This document shows positions 52,757-62,145 of a DNA stretch of 64,000 bases, one piece after another. A program made the translations under genes and the position numbers. A model generated the notes under the pieces. The model saw only the letters and a program-made list of their open reading frames with translations. It made no database searches and had not been told where the DNA came from. Origin of the DNA: Phycisphaeraceae bacterium (GTDB lineage Bacteria > Planctomycetota > Phycisphaerae > Phycisphaerales > UBA1924); contig JACKHF010000001.1 of the NCBI GenBank assembly GCA_020639155.1, positions 2,356,001 to 2,420,000 of the forward strand. The letters are read 5' to 3'. Within the stretch, counting starts at the first letter, position 1. Each line of letters starts with the position of its first letter.

Positions 52757-53692
52757 ATGCAAGTGGCGGAAGCATTTGAACGATCGAGGACCACGTTCTC
52801 GTTCGAGTTCTTTCCGCCGAAGGACGAATCCGGCTTTGCGTCGCTGTTCGATTCGATCAAGGAACTCGAATCGCTCAGGCCATCGTTCGTGTCTGTCACT
52901 TATGGTGCGGGTGGGTCTACCCGCGAGCGCACACACGATCTTGTTGTCCGTTTGAAAAAAGATTCGCCTCTGGAGCCGATCCCGCATCTCACGTGCGTAG
53001 GACACACACGAGATGAGATCCGTGGAGTTCTTGATCAGTACGCACAGGCTGGCATCAGCGGCATCATGGCGTTGCGTGGAGATGTGCCAACCAATGGCAA
53101 CACCGAGATGGTTGAGCCGTGGAAGGACTTCAAGTTTGCAGCCGATCTCGTGTCGTTTGTTCGTGCATTCAACGACGAACATTCGCGCGCAACCGACAGA
53201 AAACAGTTTGCGATTGGTGTTGCTGGGTATCCGGAGGGGCATCCCGCGATGCCGAATCGGATGCGCGAGATGGATCTGCTCAAAGCAAAGGTTGATGCGG
53301 GTGCAGATTTCATTGTGACGCAGATGTTCTTCGACAATCGTGATTTCTACGACTTCCGCGATCGATGCAGATTAGCGGGTATCAAAGTCCCGATCCTTGC
53401 TGGCGTGATGCCGGTGTCGTCCGTTGCTGGGATGGAGCGGATGGCAGAACTCGCTGCTGGCATGCGATACCCCGCAGCGTTGCTCAGATCAGTCCAGCGT
53501 GCAATCAGCGCCAGCCCGCGAGATACTGCTGCTGCGATCCGCCGGGTTGGTATCCACTGGGCAACAGAGCAGAGCCGCGATCTGCTCGACCATGATGTGG
53601 CGGGTTTGCACTTTTACACGCTGAACAAGTCTACAGCAACACGCGAGGTGTATCGCAACCTCGGTGTCGAGAATAGCCAGCTCATCTCATAA
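52757..53692 (+). CDS. metF: 5,10-Methylenetetrahydrofolate reductase
   Basis: MetF reduces methylene-THF to methyl-THF for methionine synthesis. The 311-residue protein has TTFSFEFFPPKDESG, VSVTYGAGGSTRERT, GIMALRGDVP and the later QMFFDNRDF and LAGVMPVSS, all family signatures. The start is ATG 52757 (MQVAEAFERSRTT), since the frame further upstream is antisense to lptD. It converges on gcvT, another folate enzyme, with six bases between the stops. Confidence 0.95.
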   Translation: MQVAEAFERSRTTFSFEFFPPKDESGFASLFDSIKELESLRPSFVSVTYGAGGSTRERTHDLVVRLKKDSPLEPIPHLTCVGHTRDEIRGVLDQYAQAGISGIMALRGDVPTNGNTEMVEPWKDFKFAADLVSFVRAFNDEHSRATDRKQFAIGVAGYPEGHPAMPNRMREMDLLKAKVDAGADFIVTQMFFDNRDFYDFRDRCRLAGIKVPILAGVMPVSSVAGMERMAELAAGMRYPAALLRSVQRAISASPRDTAAAIRRVGIHWATEQSRDLLDHDVAGLHFYTLNKSTATREVYRNLGVENSQLIS

Positions 53693-53698
53693 CAGGCG

Positions 53699-54826
53699 TC
53701 AGATTTTCGGTGCTTTGTAGAACGGCAGCTTTGTGACCTTTGCATCGACCGCTGCACGACCCAGATCAATCGAGAGGGTTGTTCCCTCTTCAGCACACTC
53801 ACGTTTGACGAACCCCATTGCGATTGGCACACCAAGTGTCGGGCTCATACACGCACTGGTGATGGTGCCGACAACATCATCACCCTGTTTGATCTGGTGT
53901 CCCTGGCGAGCGGTGCGCTTGCCGTCAAGTGTGAGACCAACAAGCTGTGTGTCAGGGCCGCCGTTGTCACGGATCTTTTTCAGCGCGTCCATGCCGATGA
54001 ACGCTTCGCCGCGTTCTTCCTGGTCTTTTTCCATGGACAGTGCAAAGTCAACGCCGCATGACAGTGCACAGATGTCTTCGCCCAACTCGTGGCCATAGAG
54101 CGGCATGCCCGCTTCCAGTCGCAGTGAGTCGCGTGCGCCAAGACCTGCTGGCTTGATAAGCGCGTCGTCCTTACTCATGTCGATGTCTTTCAGAAGCATC
54201 TTCATTGCCATCCCGACCGCGGACGAGGGGAGGATGATCTCAACGCCGTCCTCGCCTGTGTACCCGGTTCGTGAGACAATGAGCTTCATTACGAGCAGGT
54301 TCTTGACTGTGAACCGATAGCGTTTGAGTGTCGGCACTTCCTTGCTGACCTTGCCGATGAGATCCATGACCTTCGGGCCTTGGATCGCGATCATCGCGGT
54401 CTTGAAGGTCTGGTCATCAACTTTGCACTTCCAGTCATTCGTATCGCGCACATCTTCAATGTGCTTGATGATCTTTTCGCGGTTAGACGCGTTGATGACC
54501 ACGAGGAACTCGTCGTCGTCACGGCGCATCACGATCACGTCGTCCTTCACGCCGCCATGCTCGTTGCAGACGAGCGAGTATCTGCACTGCCCGATCTGCA
54601 TGGAACTGATGGACCGCGTGCAGACGCGTTCGAGCAGTCGGCGAGCGTGCCGACCCGAGAACACCACACGCCCCATGTGCGAGACATCGAAGAACCCACC
54701 GGATGTGCGGACCTGGTGGTGCTCCTCGTGGATGCCCGTGTACATCATGGGCATCTCCCACCCGGTGAAGTCGACCATCTTTCCGTGGTGATCGAGATGG
54801 AACGAGCGGAGCGGGGTGGTGTGCAT
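53699..54826 (-). CDS. gcvT: Aminomethyltransferase, glycine cleavage T protein
   Basis: The T protein transfers the aminomethyl carbon of glycine to tetrahydrofolate and releases ammonia. The 375-residue protein has MVDFTGWEMPMMYTGIHEEHHQVR, GFFDVSHMGR and SRTGYTGEDGVEI, then GLGARDSLRLEAGMPLYGHEL. A good GGAG precedes ATG 54826. panC lies upstream on the same strand; the other glycine-cleavage genes (gcvH, gcvP) are not in the window. Confidence 0.96.
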   Translation of the reverse strand: MHTTPLRSFHLDHHGKMVDFTGWEMPMMYTGIHEEHHQVRTSGGFFDVSHMGRVVFSGRHARRLLERVCTRSISSMQIGQCRYSLVCNEHGGVKDDVIVMRRDDDEFLVVINASNREKIIKHIEDVRDTNDWKCKVDDQTFKTAMIAIQGPKVMDLIGKVSKEVPTLKRYRFTVKNLLVMKLIVSRTGYTGEDGVEIILPSSAVGMAMKMLLKDIDMSKDDALIKPAGLGARDSLRLEAGMPLYGHELGEDICALSCGVDFALSMEKDQEERGEAFIGMDALKKIRDNGGPDTQLVGLTLDGKRTARQGHQIKQGDDVVGTITSACMSPTLGVPIAMGFVKRECAEEGTTLSIDLGRAAVDAKVTKLPFYKAPKI

Positions 54827-54892
54827 CTGGGTCTCCTGAATGGATCAGGTGTGAATGGTCGGGTAAGTTGAATCGTCAGCGCACGAGACCGA

Positions 54893-55747
54893 TCAGGCAA
54901 GCGGCCACGGGCAGTTGTCCAGAATCCGCGTGTTTCCAAGTCTGCCCGCAGCGAGTGCCCGTCCGGCTCTGGATGGATCGTGCGATGTGATTGGTTCGAG
55001 GGTGTGCGCATCGCGGATAGCTACATAATCGATATCAATCCCAGCAGATGCTATCTCGTCCCGCAGTAGTGCCTCGGCTTCTATGGGATCATGCGTGGTG
55101 CCAGCTTTGAGAAGCGCACGCCTGAGACCAGCAGCTCTCACTCGATCGACCTGTCCAAGGAACACATTCCGGCTCGACATCGCAAGCCCGTCTCCTTCAC
55201 GGACAGTTGGCCCCGGCACAATATCGATCTCCCAGCCGTTTGTTTCGCGAAGCTGGTGCGCGAGCTGAGTAATCATCTGGAGCTGCTGCCAGTCCTTTTC
55301 GCCGAAGATTGCTGCACGTGGCTGGACGAGTTCAAACAGGCGCGTGACAACCTGTACGACACCCTCAAGATGGCCGGGACGTGCGGTATCTTCCAGCCCC
55401 TTGTGTTGTGCTTGTGGCGGCAGGAACCCGTCATACTCCTTTGGAGTGCCAGCGGGGTAGATCTCTTCAGCATCGGGTGCCCACACAACCGTTGCGCCGC
55501 AGTCGCGGCACATCTGGGCATCACGCTCGAGTGTGCGTGGATAGCGTGTGTAGTCTGTTTTCTCATCAAACTGCGTCGGATTCACAAACACGCTGACGAG
55601 ACAGCCGCCGTGAAATCCTCGTTCCTGGGCGAGCTTTGATCCCTGCCGGATTAGTGCTGCGTGCCCGCGATGGAGCGCGCCCATCGTCGGGACGAACACA
55701 AACCCGTGTGACGGGTCGTGATCAGCGAGGCTGTGGACAATCCGCAT
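54893..55747 (-). CDS. panC: Pantothenate synthetase
   Basis: PanC joins pantoate and beta-alanine with ATP. The 284-residue protein has VPTMGALHRGHAALI (the HIGH-like site), VFVNPTQF, IFGEKDWQQL and GLAMSSRNVFL, all typical. The start is taken as ATG 55747 (MRIVHSL); TTG 55753 two codons earlier is less likely. It sits between a PilZ-like gene and gcvT on the same strand. Confidence 0.95.
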   Translation of the reverse strand: MRIVHSLADHDPSHGFVFVPTMGALHRGHAALIRQGSKLAQERGFHGGCLVSVFVNPTQFDEKTDYTRYPRTLERDAQMCRDCGATVVWAPDAEEIYPAGTPKEYDGFLPPQAQHKGLEDTARPGHLEGVVQVVTRLFELVQPRAAIFGEKDWQQLQMITQLAHQLRETNGWEIDIVPGPTVREGDGLAMSSRNVFLGQVDRVRAAGLRRALLKAGTTHDPIEAEALLRDEIASAGIDIDYVAIRDAHTLEPITSHDPSRAGRALAAGRLGNTRILDNCPWPLA

Positions 55748-55778
55748 GTACAAAGGCTGGTGGGGAGAAGCCGGAAAG

Positions 55779-56282
55779 TCAAGTCATCTTGCGGATCCAC
55801 TTGCGAACATCGGAGGTGTTCGGAATCGGTTCCAGATCGATCGACACAGTGTGCTGGCTATTGGTGTCATAGTCGCAGTTGGTGACCTGACCGTGGAGCA
55901 CGATCGGCTTATCGTCGACGAGATGGATTGCAATCAGGAGACGCCTGCCCGCGTGGCACATACGACGGCTCCGCAGCGAGATGCTGGATCGCGACAGTGT
56001 GAGTCCGCGGCAGGTCCACGTTTGACCAGGGCGTCCCTGATCGTCGAGTTCGCACACGTCCAGCTCTGCTGTGAACGGTTTACCAGCTGGAGCGTTGCGG
56101 TTGTTAATTGTTGGAATTCCGATGTCCAACGACTGATTTGAGGGTGGTCGTTTGGATGAGGCACTGTCCTGGATTCGTCCGGCCAGCGACGTCCGGACTT
56201 CCGGTGGACGCGGCGGGGGTGCGACATCGGCGTACTCACTCCAGTCCCTGCCCTGTCGTGATCCTGAATATGCAATACCCAT
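55779..56282 (-). CDS. PilZ-like protein
   Basis: The 167-residue protein has a Pro/Ser/Arg-rich N-terminal half and a C-terminal beta-barrel-like part (FTAELDVCELDD, LLIAIHLVDDKPIVLHGQV, TVSIDLEPIP) with the spacing of a PilZ domain. The usual c-di-GMP residues (RxxxR and D/NxSxxG) are only weakly present, as SRSSISLRSRR. It may be a non-binding variant. It is upstream of panC on the same strand. Confidence 0.5.
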   Translation of the reverse strand: MGIAYSGSRQGRDWSEYADVAPPPRPPEVRTSLAGRIQDSASSKRPPSNQSLDIGIPTINNRNAPAGKPFTAELDVCELDDQGRPGQTWTCRGLTLSRSSISLRSRRMCHAGRRLLIAIHLVDDKPIVLHGQVTNCDYDTNSQHTVSIDLEPIPNTSDVRKWIRKMT

Positions 56283-56429
56283 GCATGCCCACCTGTCGGT
56301 TTATGACGATTGCGTGGTTCGTCGTGTTTGTATCGATCGTCGGGGCTTGCATCGGACAGTTCGTCAGTCGTATTGATACAGATCAGTTCATATTGGACAG
56401 TTATTTTGGACGTAAAGAGTGGAGCCGAG

Positions 56430-57137
56430 GTGCGCACACGAACGCTGACAGACTGGGCTGACCTGCTCACACACACAGCTGGTCAGGCTGGGCATGAACT
56501 GGTCGGGATGCGCACTCAGCCGGAAGCTGATCGCATCGCATGGATCAACGCCTACAGGGATCACTACCAGCATCGGCGATCAACCGATGGTCCAGTGCTG
56601 GCACACGTGCTCAAAGTGTCGCAAAGTGTCGATCAATCAGGAGCAGCATCTGTCACGGTGTGGGAAGCACTGGCAGCAAATAATGAGAATCTGATCTCTC
56701 GGGCAGTTGTTGATGTGTGTGATCTAGCATTGCGTGAAAAGCCGCTCACACAGGGCTTCGATACCGATCCAATTGAGCAATGGACCGAACGCGAACTCGC
56801 GGTACTTCACGCTGTGACGACCATTGCGATACAAAGGAGGGACGAATCCGTGCTCGCCCGGTTGTACCGTGCTGCGTGTTGGCATGTGCGTGAGATCCAG
56901 CCAGACAACGCGACAAACATCCCGTGGGCGTGTCACACTTTTGCATATGCGTCATGTGTTGCTCAGCAGATGAAAAACGAAGAGATGACAACAACCGCAG
57001 CGATGCACGTTGAGACGATTCTGCACAATGCGGTTGTCAGTTCAATGGATGCGCACGGACTGATCGATCATCGCGCAGCTGCGCTGCTGATCGATGCGGC
57101 AGAATCACTACACATGCTCAGTGCGAGTGTTCGGTGA
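56430..57137 (+). CDS. Unknown helical protein
   Basis: The 235-residue protein starts at GTG 56430 (VRTRTLTDWADLL), with GGAG about six bases upstream. It is almost wholly alpha-helical with no membrane segment (AVTTIAIQRRDESVLARLYRAACWHV, AALLIDAAESLHML). I do not recognise it. The open frame to 56310 would add a hydrophobic but uncharacteristic stretch. The end overlaps the convergent pyrG by 20 bases. Confidence 0.5.
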   Translation: MRTRTLTDWADLLTHTAGQAGHELVGMRTQPEADRIAWINAYRDHYQHRRSTDGPVLAHVLKVSQSVDQSGAASVTVWEALAANNENLISRAVVDVCDLALREKPLTQGFDTDPIEQWTERELAVLHAVTTIAIQRRDESVLARLYRAACWHVREIQPDNATNIPWACHTFAYASCVAQQMKNEEMTTTAAMHVETILHNAVVSSMDAHGLIDHRAAALLIDAAESLHMLSASVR

Positions 57138-59022
57138 TTTCCGGTGTGTAGAACCAGCGTGCCAGATCGGGGTCGGTCAGGAGTGCTTTGGGATCGTCCT
57201 TGCCGTCGATCGCGTTGCGTCTGCGCGCTGCGGCTGCGATCAGGCCCATAAACATGGGCTGCGGACGCAGCGGGCGACCGGTCAGTTCCGGGTGGAACTG
57301 AGCGCCGATGAAGTATGGATGGGTCACACGCGGCCCTTCGTCGTTTGTCTGACCAGGCGAGAGTTCGAGCACCTGCATGATTGGCTGCCCTGGATGGCGA
57401 CCTGAGAAGTGCAGGCCCGCCTGCTCGAACCGCTCGATGAACTCGGGCTCGACCTCATATCGATGGCGGAACCGCTCGTGGATGGTTGGCGACTTGCCGT
57501 AAAGAAAATGCGCGAGCGATCCGGGTGTGAGCGAAACATCCTGAGCGCCCAGACGCATGGTGCCGCCAAGTCCCCAGATCTTTCGCTGTTCTGGAAGTTC
57601 CGAAATCACGGGGTTTGCGCAATCTGGGTCGAACTCTGTTGATCCAGCATCTTTCAATCCAAGCACGTTGCGAGCAAACTCAATGACCGCGACCTGAAAT
57701 CCAAGGCAGATGCCAAGATACGGCACACCGTTCTCGCGGCAGTACCTCACGCACTCGATCTTCCCCTCGACACCCCGCGACCCGAACCCACCCGGGACGA
57801 TCACGCCATCGACACCTTCAAGTCGATCGGCAACATTTGTTTCATTGATCTCGCTTGTCTCGGTCCAGCGCAGATCAACGCGTGTGCGGAGATGCGCGGC
57901 GCAGTGTTCGACAGCTTTATCGATCGAGGCGTATGCGTCACGCAGCGCAGCGTATTTGCCAGTGATCGCGATCGTGACGTGGCGTTTCTTCGGGCTGACA
58001 AGTTTGGACACAAACGAGGTCCATTGCTCGCGGGCGTGGTCTTCCTTTGCGATACTCACACGATCATGCACGTCGATGATGGAGATAATTTCGCGGTCAA
58101 GGCTGTCGCGACGCATCTCTTCGGGGATGGTGTAGATGCTCTTGCGATCGTGCATTGAGAAAACTCGCTTCATGGGGACGTTCGAGAACATCGCGATTTT
58201 TTCCATGACCTTCGTTGTCACGGGGTTGGTGGCGCGGCAGCCGATGAGGTGCGGCTGGATGCCCGCTTCCATGAGGCGTTTGATGCCGAGTTGGGCAGCC
58301 TTTGACTTTTGTTCGCCGAGCGCGTTCGGCTCAATGATGTATGTGAGTGCCACAAACGCGGTGGACTCAGGACCTTCCTCGAATGCGAGTTCGCGAAGTG
58401 CTTCGATGTAGAACCCGTTCTCATAGTCGCCGACAGTGCCGCCAACCTCGACGATAACAACATCTGCTGGCTTGTTCCCATCGCCAGCAACCGCAAGCTG
58501 GCGTATCTTGCGTTTCACTTCGCCGGTGACGTGCGGGATCATCTGAACATCGCGACCAAGATAGCGACCGAGTCGTTCCCGCTCCAGAATCTCGGAGAAG
58601 AGCCTGCCGGATGTTGTAAAGTTGTGTGTGGTGAGGTCTTGATCGAGCATGCGCTCGTATGTACCGAGATCCATGTCGCACTCGGTGCCGTCCTCCAGCA
58701 CGAACACCTCGCCATGGCGATACGGGTTGAGTGTGCCCGAGTCGATGTTGAGGTATCCCTCCATCTTGATCGGCGCAACGACGAGCCCCTTGTCCTTGAG
58801 CAGCTTGGCGATGCTGGAAGCGAAGATGCCCTTGCCGAGCCCCGACATGACGGTGCCAAAGACAACGACGTACTTGTGGAACCCGCGCTTGTAGCCCGGT
58901 GGGATGGGTGAGTAGAACTCAGACTCTTCGGTGGCGTGCGCAGTCGCAGCCAGCATGTCCGCGGTCTCATCGCGAGTCATGGATGCGAACCTGTCATCGC
59001 CATGTTTGTTCTGGGGGGGCAT
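57118..59022 (-). CDS. pyrG: CTP synthase, long and divergent form
   Basis: PyrG makes CTP from UTP with glutamine. The protein is 634 residues from ATG 59022, or 620 from ATG 58980, against about 545 usually. It has the synthetase P-loop region VVVFGTVMSGLGKGIFASS (usual GGVVSSLGKG), the Mg-binding CDMDLGTYER and the glutamine amidotransferase with GICLGFQ (Cys) and QFHPEL (His, Glu). There is an N-terminal extension of about 50 residues. A promoter-like pair lies directly before ATG 59022, so either the mRNA is leaderless or translation starts at 58980. It converges with the unknown helical gene. Confidence 0.9.
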   Translation of the reverse strand: MPPQNKHGDDRFASMTRDETADMLAATAHATEESEFYSPIPPGYKRGFHKYVVVFGTVMSGLGKGIFASSIAKLLKDKGLVVAPIKMEGYLNIDSGTLNPYRHGEVFVLEDGTECDMDLGTYERMLDQDLTTHNFTTSGRLFSEILERERLGRYLGRDVQMIPHVTGEVKRKIRQLAVAGDGNKPADVVIVEVGGTVGDYENGFYIEALRELAFEEGPESTAFVALTYIIEPNALGEQKSKAAQLGIKRLMEAGIQPHLIGCRATNPVTTKVMEKIAMFSNVPMKRVFSMHDRKSIYTIPEEMRRDSLDREIISIIDVHDRVSIAKEDHAREQWTSFVSKLVSPKKRHVTIAITGKYAALRDAYASIDKAVEHCAAHLRTRVDLRWTETSEINETNVADRLEGVDGVIVPGGFGSRGVEGKIECVRYCRENGVPYLGICLGFQVAVIEFARNVLGLKDAGSTEFDPDCANPVISELPEQRKIWGLGGTMRLGAQDVSLTPGSLAHFLYGKSPTIHERFRHRYEVEPEFIERFEQAGLHFSGRHPGQPIMQVLELSPGQTNDEGPRVTHPYFIGAQFHPELTGRPLRPQPMFMGLIAAAARRRNAIDGKDDPKALLTDPDLARWFYTPEITEHSH

Positions 59023-59027
59023 CGAAT

Positions 59028-59056
59028 ATCGTATCACGATATGCGAAGTTTCACAA
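59028..59056 (-). promoter_or_regulatory. Candidate pyrG promoter abutting the first ATG
   Basis: On the minus strand TTGTGA (59051-59056) and TACGAT (59028-59033) are 17 bases apart, and the -10 ends only five bases before ATG 59022. The predicted transcript start therefore falls on or next to that ATG. Confidence 0.45.
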
Positions 59057-59134
59057 GTGTCGGTTTGGTCAGACGTAGAGAATCGATGTGATTCAAGGAG
59101 CTTTGGGGGTTCTCGCGTTGCAAGCAAGTGCCAG

Positions 59135-59878
59135 CTAACGTCCGATGACGCGCCGGACAAAGGCGTGGTACTGCTCGGGTGTATCGATGCCGGTTGGGGC
59201 ATCGTGGTCTGTGATGCCAACTGCGATGTTGTACCCGTGTTCCAGCACGCGGAGTTGTTCGAGTGACTCAGTCTGTTCGAGTGGGGTTGGTTTCAGCGCG
59301 ACATAAGTCGGCAGGAACGACCGGCGATACACGTACACACCGATATGGCGATAGCCGAGCACGTCTCCGCTCGATGAAGCATCGCGATGATGAGGAACTG
59401 ACGCACGGGAGAAGTAGAGCGCGTTTCCGCTTACGCCAACAACAACCTTGACAACATTAGGATTGGTGTAGTCTTCGTCGCGTGTGATCGGGACTGCGAC
59501 TGTTGCCATTGGAGCATCTGAGCTTGTCAACGCATCGACTGCACTGATCGGTATCTCTGGTTCCAGTTCCGGCTCATCGCCTTGTACGTTAATTATGATT
59601 GCATCGTGCGGGAGACCAAGCAGATCGCACGCCTGCGCGATGCGCGATGTGCCGTTGGGATGTGATGTGTCAGTCATAATCGCCTGCGCGCCGGCGATGG
59701 CAGCAGCATCTGCAACCTGCTCGTTGTCTGTTGCGACAGCAAGCACATCGACGTTTGGAACTCGCCTCGCCGACTCGATCACATGCGCAAGAAGCGGCTT
59801 GCCCGTATCGGATGCGAGCACCTTCGCAGGGAACCGCGTAGAGCCGAGACGAGCGGGAATGATGACCGCGCGCATCAT
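59135..59878 (-). CDS. kdsB: 3-Deoxy-manno-octulosonate cytidylyltransferase (CMP-KDO synthetase)
   Basis: KdsB activates KDO with CTP for the LPS inner core; pyrG just downstream makes the CTP. The 247-residue protein has VIIPARLGSTRFPAKVL, then TDNEQVADAA, INVQGDEP and a late GYRHIGVYVYRR and IDTPEQYH. The start ATG 59878 shares its A with the stop of the upstream TPR gene (one-base overlap). Confidence 0.94.
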   Translation of the reverse strand: MMRAVIIPARLGSTRFPAKVLASDTGKPLLAHVIESARRVPNVDVLAVATDNEQVADAAAIAGAQAIMTDTSHPNGTSRIAQACDLLGLPHDAIIINVQGDEPELEPEIPISAVDALTSSDAPMATVAVPITRDEDYTNPNVVKVVVGVSGNALYFSRASVPHHRDASSSGDVLGYRHIGVYVYRRSFLPTYVALKPTPLEQTESLEQLRVLEHGYNIAVGITDHDAPTGIDTPEQYHAFVRRVIGR

Positions 59879-61416
59879 CAGGCTGCTCGGAGATCCTTGA
59901 TGAGTGCTTTGATCACGTTGCGGCGCTCGCGGATATCTCGATAGTCAAACTGCTGGAGTGCGATAGATGAGGCTATTTTGTCTGCACGTTCTGCAACATT
60001 CACATCGCGCGTATCGGACGCCTTCTTCTGGAGTGCGATGAGCAGGTTGTACCTGATCTCCGTGCTCAGTTCGTCTGTTGTGGATTTGTGGTTTTCGTTT
60101 GCCTCCTCGAAAGCCTGGATCGCCTCGTCCAGCCAGTCAATCTCGAAGAAACAGCGTCCAAGCAGCATCATTGATGAGATGCGCACCTTGGGATCCCGCT
60201 GTGAAGCCTGGAACAGTGGGATTGCATCGTTCCATTGGCTGAGTTCGACATAGCGTTTGCCGAGCTCGTATTTGAGTGTGAGATCAGATGAGTACGCTTC
60301 GACGCGAAGCTGGAACTCCTCGGCCTCCATCTCGACATATTTCCGCTGGGCCTTGGCGTAGTAGAGCTTTTCCTGATCCGATGCGTTTGGCGCTTCGGCT
60401 GCGGTTCTGTAGTCGCTGAGCTTGCGACGGGCACGCTTGAGCTTGAGATCTCCTGCCATCTGGCGGAACCGGAACTCCTTTGATTGTTCGTACGCGCGCG
60501 ATAGCACACGGAATGCGTTTGCCTCGTCCTCTTCGGTGCCTCGCTCAATGAGGCGCTTGGCGTAGTTTGTTGCGGCTGGAAGGTCGTCGGGGTTTTCCTG
60601 GTACTTGCTCGCGGTCATGCCGACAAGACGATCAAGTGAGTCTTCGGTCTTGGTGAGCTTGTCGGCTTCTTCCATTGCACGCTGTTCATCCAGATTCCGG
60701 ATGTTTTTGCGGAATCCACCCTCCTTGTCGGAGTCTTCGTACCCGCCGCTGGACATTGCAGCCTGCGCCGCCAGATTGCGCATGTCATTCTGGAGCGAGG
60801 AATCGTTCGGATCGAGTTGTGCAGCGAGTCCGAGTGTTTCCACTGCCTTGTCGTATGCACCAACACGACCAAAGCTGGCTACAAGTGTTTTCAATCGCGA
60901 CACGCTCGGGCGTTTGTCCCGTATGACGGCATTGACCGCACGCTCACCGAGCCAGTACGTTGTTTCGGGGAGTCCGAGCTTTGATGAGAGATCTGTGGCC
61001 CTGACGGCTGAGCTGGCGCTCTCAGGTTTGATGCCCCATTGGAGCAGGGCAAGTGTGAACTTGTTGGTTGGCCCCTTGCCATCAAGGACTTTGGTCGTTT
61101 CTTTGCTGACACCCTTCTTGCCGGAACGCAGAAACGCTGCCGCAGCCTTGAAGAATGATTCCAAGGCATTCATATCACTTGGATCGAATGACATCCCGCG
61201 TAACCAGAGCTGCATTGCATACTCGTAGTTGCCCGCTTCATGGCTGGTCTTTGCGTGTTCAAAGAACCGTGCTGCTTTGTCAGGCTCTGACTGGACGGGT
61301 GTGATCGGGCCGTCGTCTACCTCAGCCTCATCCCCGACATCCTGTGCTTCTGCATTCGTCAGCTTCGATGTGTCTGCTTCCGATGCTTCGCCGGTCTTTT
61401 TCTTGAACAATGCCAA
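59878..61416 (-). CDS. Cytoplasmic TPR-repeat protein
   Basis: The 512-residue protein has no signal peptide (MALFKKKTGEASEAD) and an acidic N-terminal linker. Tetratricopeptide-like helix pairs follow (EAGNYEYAMQLWLRGMSFDP, RVGAYDKAVETLGLAAQLDP, YELGKRYVELSQWNDAIPLF, EIDWLDEAIQAFEEA). It is probably a scaffold. It is translationally linked to kdsB and divergent from def. Confidence 0.75.
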   Translation of the reverse strand: MALFKKKTGEASEADTSKLTNAEAQDVGDEAEVDDGPITPVQSEPDKAARFFEHAKTSHEAGNYEYAMQLWLRGMSFDPSDMNALESFFKAAAAFLRSGKKGVSKETTKVLDGKGPTNKFTLALLQWGIKPESASSAVRATDLSSKLGLPETTYWLGERAVNAVIRDKRPSVSRLKTLVASFGRVGAYDKAVETLGLAAQLDPNDSSLQNDMRNLAAQAAMSSGGYEDSDKEGGFRKNIRNLDEQRAMEEADKLTKTEDSLDRLVGMTASKYQENPDDLPAATNYAKRLIERGTEEDEANAFRVLSRAYEQSKEFRFRQMAGDLKLKRARRKLSDYRTAAEAPNASDQEKLYYAKAQRKYVEMEAEEFQLRVEAYSSDLTLKYELGKRYVELSQWNDAIPLFQASQRDPKVRISSMMLLGRCFFEIDWLDEAIQAFEEANENHKSTTDELSTEIRYNLLIALQKKASDTRDVNVAERADKIASSIALQQFDYRDIRERRNVIKALIKDLRAA

Positions 61417-61575
61417 CCACTACCTCCTTCGCGGTGTGTTGTAGCCTCTCGATGTACTGCCTTGGCCCTGCTTGCAACGGATGGGCCTATGGGTCGGGGG
61501 TGGATTCTAAGCGGTCCGACAGCCCGTCGTTGGCTGTGGAACCTGATTTTACAGCCGCCCTCGCTATCATCGGCT

Positions 61576-62145
61576 GTGATAGCTGACCCCTCAACTCTTC
61601 TGCTTCGCCTGTTTCCGGACCCCTGTCTTCGGCAGAAGGCGGTTGCTGTCACGGAGTTCGACGCAAATCTTGCTGCGGTTGCAGATCGGATGATCGAAAT
61701 GATGTTTGAGCAGCGGGGCATCGGGCTTGCTGCTCCCCAGGTTGGGCTCGGTATACGGATGTTTGTTGCCCATGTTCCTGAGGATCCTGAGGACGAGGAC
61801 AGACTGGTATCAACCGATCCACCCGGTGCGACGGCCAAGCCCGTGGTGTTTGTGAACCCTCAGATCGAACACATGAGAGTGCCTGTGGTTCCCTATGAGG
61901 AGGGATGTTTGAGCTTGCCTGAGATCAGGGGGGATGTGCTCCGACCCGAACTGATCCGTGTGAGAGCGCAGGATGTTTCAGGTGAGCCATTTGAAATGGG
62001 AGCGATGGGGTTACTCGCGCGCTGTATCCAACATGAAACAGATCATCTGGATGGCGTGCTGATTATCGACAAGTTCACACAACTCTCCCGGCTGAAGAAC
62101 AGGTCAGCAATCAAGTCACTTAAGCGTGCAGCAGGGGAGTGGTGA
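61576..62145 (+). CDS. def: Peptide deformylase
   Basis: Def removes the formyl group from new proteins. The 189-residue protein has GIGLAAPQVG, the metal Cys in EEGCLSLP (Cys111) and the HETDH metal site (153-157). The start is GTG 61576 (VIADPSTLLLRLFPDPCLRQ), matching the normal N-terminus; the frame open to 61462 has no family match. The stop overlaps the fmt ATG. Confidence 0.92.
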   Translation: MIADPSTLLLRLFPDPCLRQKAVAVTEFDANLAAVADRMIEMMFEQRGIGLAAPQVGLGIRMFVAHVPEDPEDEDRLVSTDPPGATAKPVVFVNPQIEHMRVPVVPYEEGCLSLPEIRGDVLRPELIRVRAQDVSGEPFEMGAMGLLARCIQHETDHLDGVLIIDKFTQLSRLKNRSAIKSLKRAAGEW

